This document shows, piece by piece, positions 4,951 through 5,435 of a DNA stretch of 5,435 nt; position 1 is the first letter of the stretch; every line of letters starts with the position of its first letter. This DNA is from Thermoproteales archaeon. GTDB taxonomy: Archaea; Thermoproteota; Thermoprotei; Thermoproteales; Thermocladiaceae. The notes under the pieces are model-generated. The model was not told the origin of the DNA. It did no database searches and was given only the letters and a program-made list of their open reading frames with translations. The position numbers and the translations under genes are program-made. Location: assembly GCA_027068725.1 (NCBI GenBank), contig JAMOMD010000451.1:1-5435 (forward strand). The letters are read 5' to 3'.

Positions 4951-5435
4951 TTAAGGTTTGATTACGATCTTCAGACCTTTTCTCTCGAGCGCGCAGGTAA
5001 ACGCTTTCTCAGCCTCGTCAAGAGGGAACGTGTGTGTTATTGCTTCACTCGGCTTCAGGAGTCTCTTTCTGACAAGTCTCAGAGCCTCTTCCCAGTGTCT
5101 TCTAAGTCCACATCTGGTGCCTACTATCCTGAGCTCTTTGATCACTAGCTTAGTGTAGTCTATCGATGTCTCTTGTCCATGTGTTGATTTTGCTAGAATT
5201 ATGCCTCTCGGTTTTGCTAGTCGGATAGCTTGATCTATTCCTGTTGGTGATCCTGTTGCTTCTAGTATTGCATCAAACTTGTTCTCTTGTCCCTGCACTT
5301 CTTCCAGTAGTAGTAGTTCTATGTTGTTAATTTTCTTGAAGTAGGATAGGCGGTTCCAGGATTTTCCAATGACCTTGACGTCGAGACCATATGCCTTGAA
5401 TAGCTGTGCTGCAAGAAATGCTAATGGTCCTTGGC
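4951..5435 (-). CDS. Medium-chain (zinc-type) alcohol dehydrogenase family, C-terminal part, 5' end outside window
   Basis: This is the C-terminal part (about 161 residues, stop at 4953-4951) of a medium-chain dehydrogenase/reductase, a cytoplasmic NAD(P)-dependent oxidoreductase of alcohols or sugars. The fragment opens in the Rossmann fold: the nucleotide-binding loop survives as QGPLAFLAAQLF, in place of the usual GxGPLG, with the last Gly replaced by Ala. The second strand ends VKVIGKSWNR; the missing acidic residue and the Lys/Arg there favour NADP(H) over NAD(H) (inference). Further family motifs are FDAILEATGSP, the Lys-Pro-Arg-Gly turn before strand ILAKS, VGTRCG, and FPLDEAEKAF with KIVIKP at the end. 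The catalytic zinc half lies beyond the window, so substrate and zinc status cannot be read. The frame is open to the window edge; a GTG at 5298 is an internal Val, not a start. It lies 41 bases upstream of the small gene on the same strand, which has its own promoter. Confidence 0.9.
   Translation of the reverse strand, partial: QGPLAFLAAQLFKAYGLDVKVIGKSWNRLSYFKKINNIELLLLEEVQGQENKFDAILEATGSPTGIDQAIRLAKPRGIILAKSTHGQETSIDYTKLVIKELRIVGTRCGLRRHWEEALRLVRKRLLKPSEAITHTFPLDEAEKAFTCALERKGLKIVIKP

Noticed and set aside
4942..5158. Two short plus-strand open frames opposite the dehydrogenase end
   Set aside because: The minus-strand dehydrogenase has clear family motifs over the same bases. The plus frames show no motif and overlap each other in different frames.
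4313..5273. 13-bp direct match TCTAGTATTGCAT at 4313-4325 and 5261-5273
   Set aside because: Both copies encode the same residues (AILE) in unrelated proteins, so shared codons explain the match; no mobile or regulatory meaning is apparent.
5296..5298. GTG as start codon of a 115-residue dehydrogenase
   Set aside because: The frame continues upstream to the window edge with a Rossmann nucleotide-binding loop, so this GTG is an internal valine.

Overview
The window looks like a chromosomal segment from a hyperthermophilic archaeon of the Thermoproteota (Crenarchaeota). The evidence is an archaeal proteasome beta subunit, a KH-domain beta-CASP nuclease (aCPSF1/FttA), an archaeal Sm protein and ribosomal protein eL37. 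Start codons are preceded by archaeal TATA boxes with little or no leader, and codons are rich in AGA/AGG and ATA. Desulfurococcales or a relative is plausible, but I cannot fix the genus from sequence alone. I found no rRNA, tRNA, CRISPR array, insertion sequence or phage gene, and no gene-free stretch longer than 300 bases.

Left part (1-3376, + strand): the C-terminal tail of an unidentified protein (1-102), psmB (168-854), aCPSF1 (885-2819), lsm (2873-3115) and rpl37e (3188-3376). This is conserved information-processing and protein-turnover machinery of the kind grouped in the predicted archaeal exosome-proteasome neighbourhood. psmB, aCPSF1, lsm and rpl37e each have their own TATA-like box 35-40 nt before the start codon. 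The block therefore reads as a row of short-leader transcription units with possible read-through, not as one simple operon. Together they cover protein degradation, RNA 3'-end formation and transcription termination, RNA chaperoning and ribosome structure.

Middle (3387-4121, + strand): a markedly AT-richer gene for an exported or membrane-anchored protein of unknown function, with seven N-glycosylation sequons, lying 10 nt behind rpl37e and probably co-transcribed with it. It meets a minus-strand gene tail to tail. A perfect 11-bp inverted repeat lies across the junction and contains the last codons of both genes.

Right part (4132-5435, - strand): a SpoIIM/DUF95-type membrane protein (4132-4701), overlapped at its start by a small 81-residue protein of unknown function (4664-4909) that has its own promoter and a probably leaderless GTG start. 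Beyond these is the C-terminal part of a medium-chain (zinc-type) dehydrogenase running off the window (4951-5435).

I see no clear new defence or mobile system. The points most worth a second look are the symmetric hairpin at the convergent gene ends, the cysteine-poor thioredoxin-like secreted protein, the small-protein/SpoIIM pair, and an internally duplicated proteasome propeptide.
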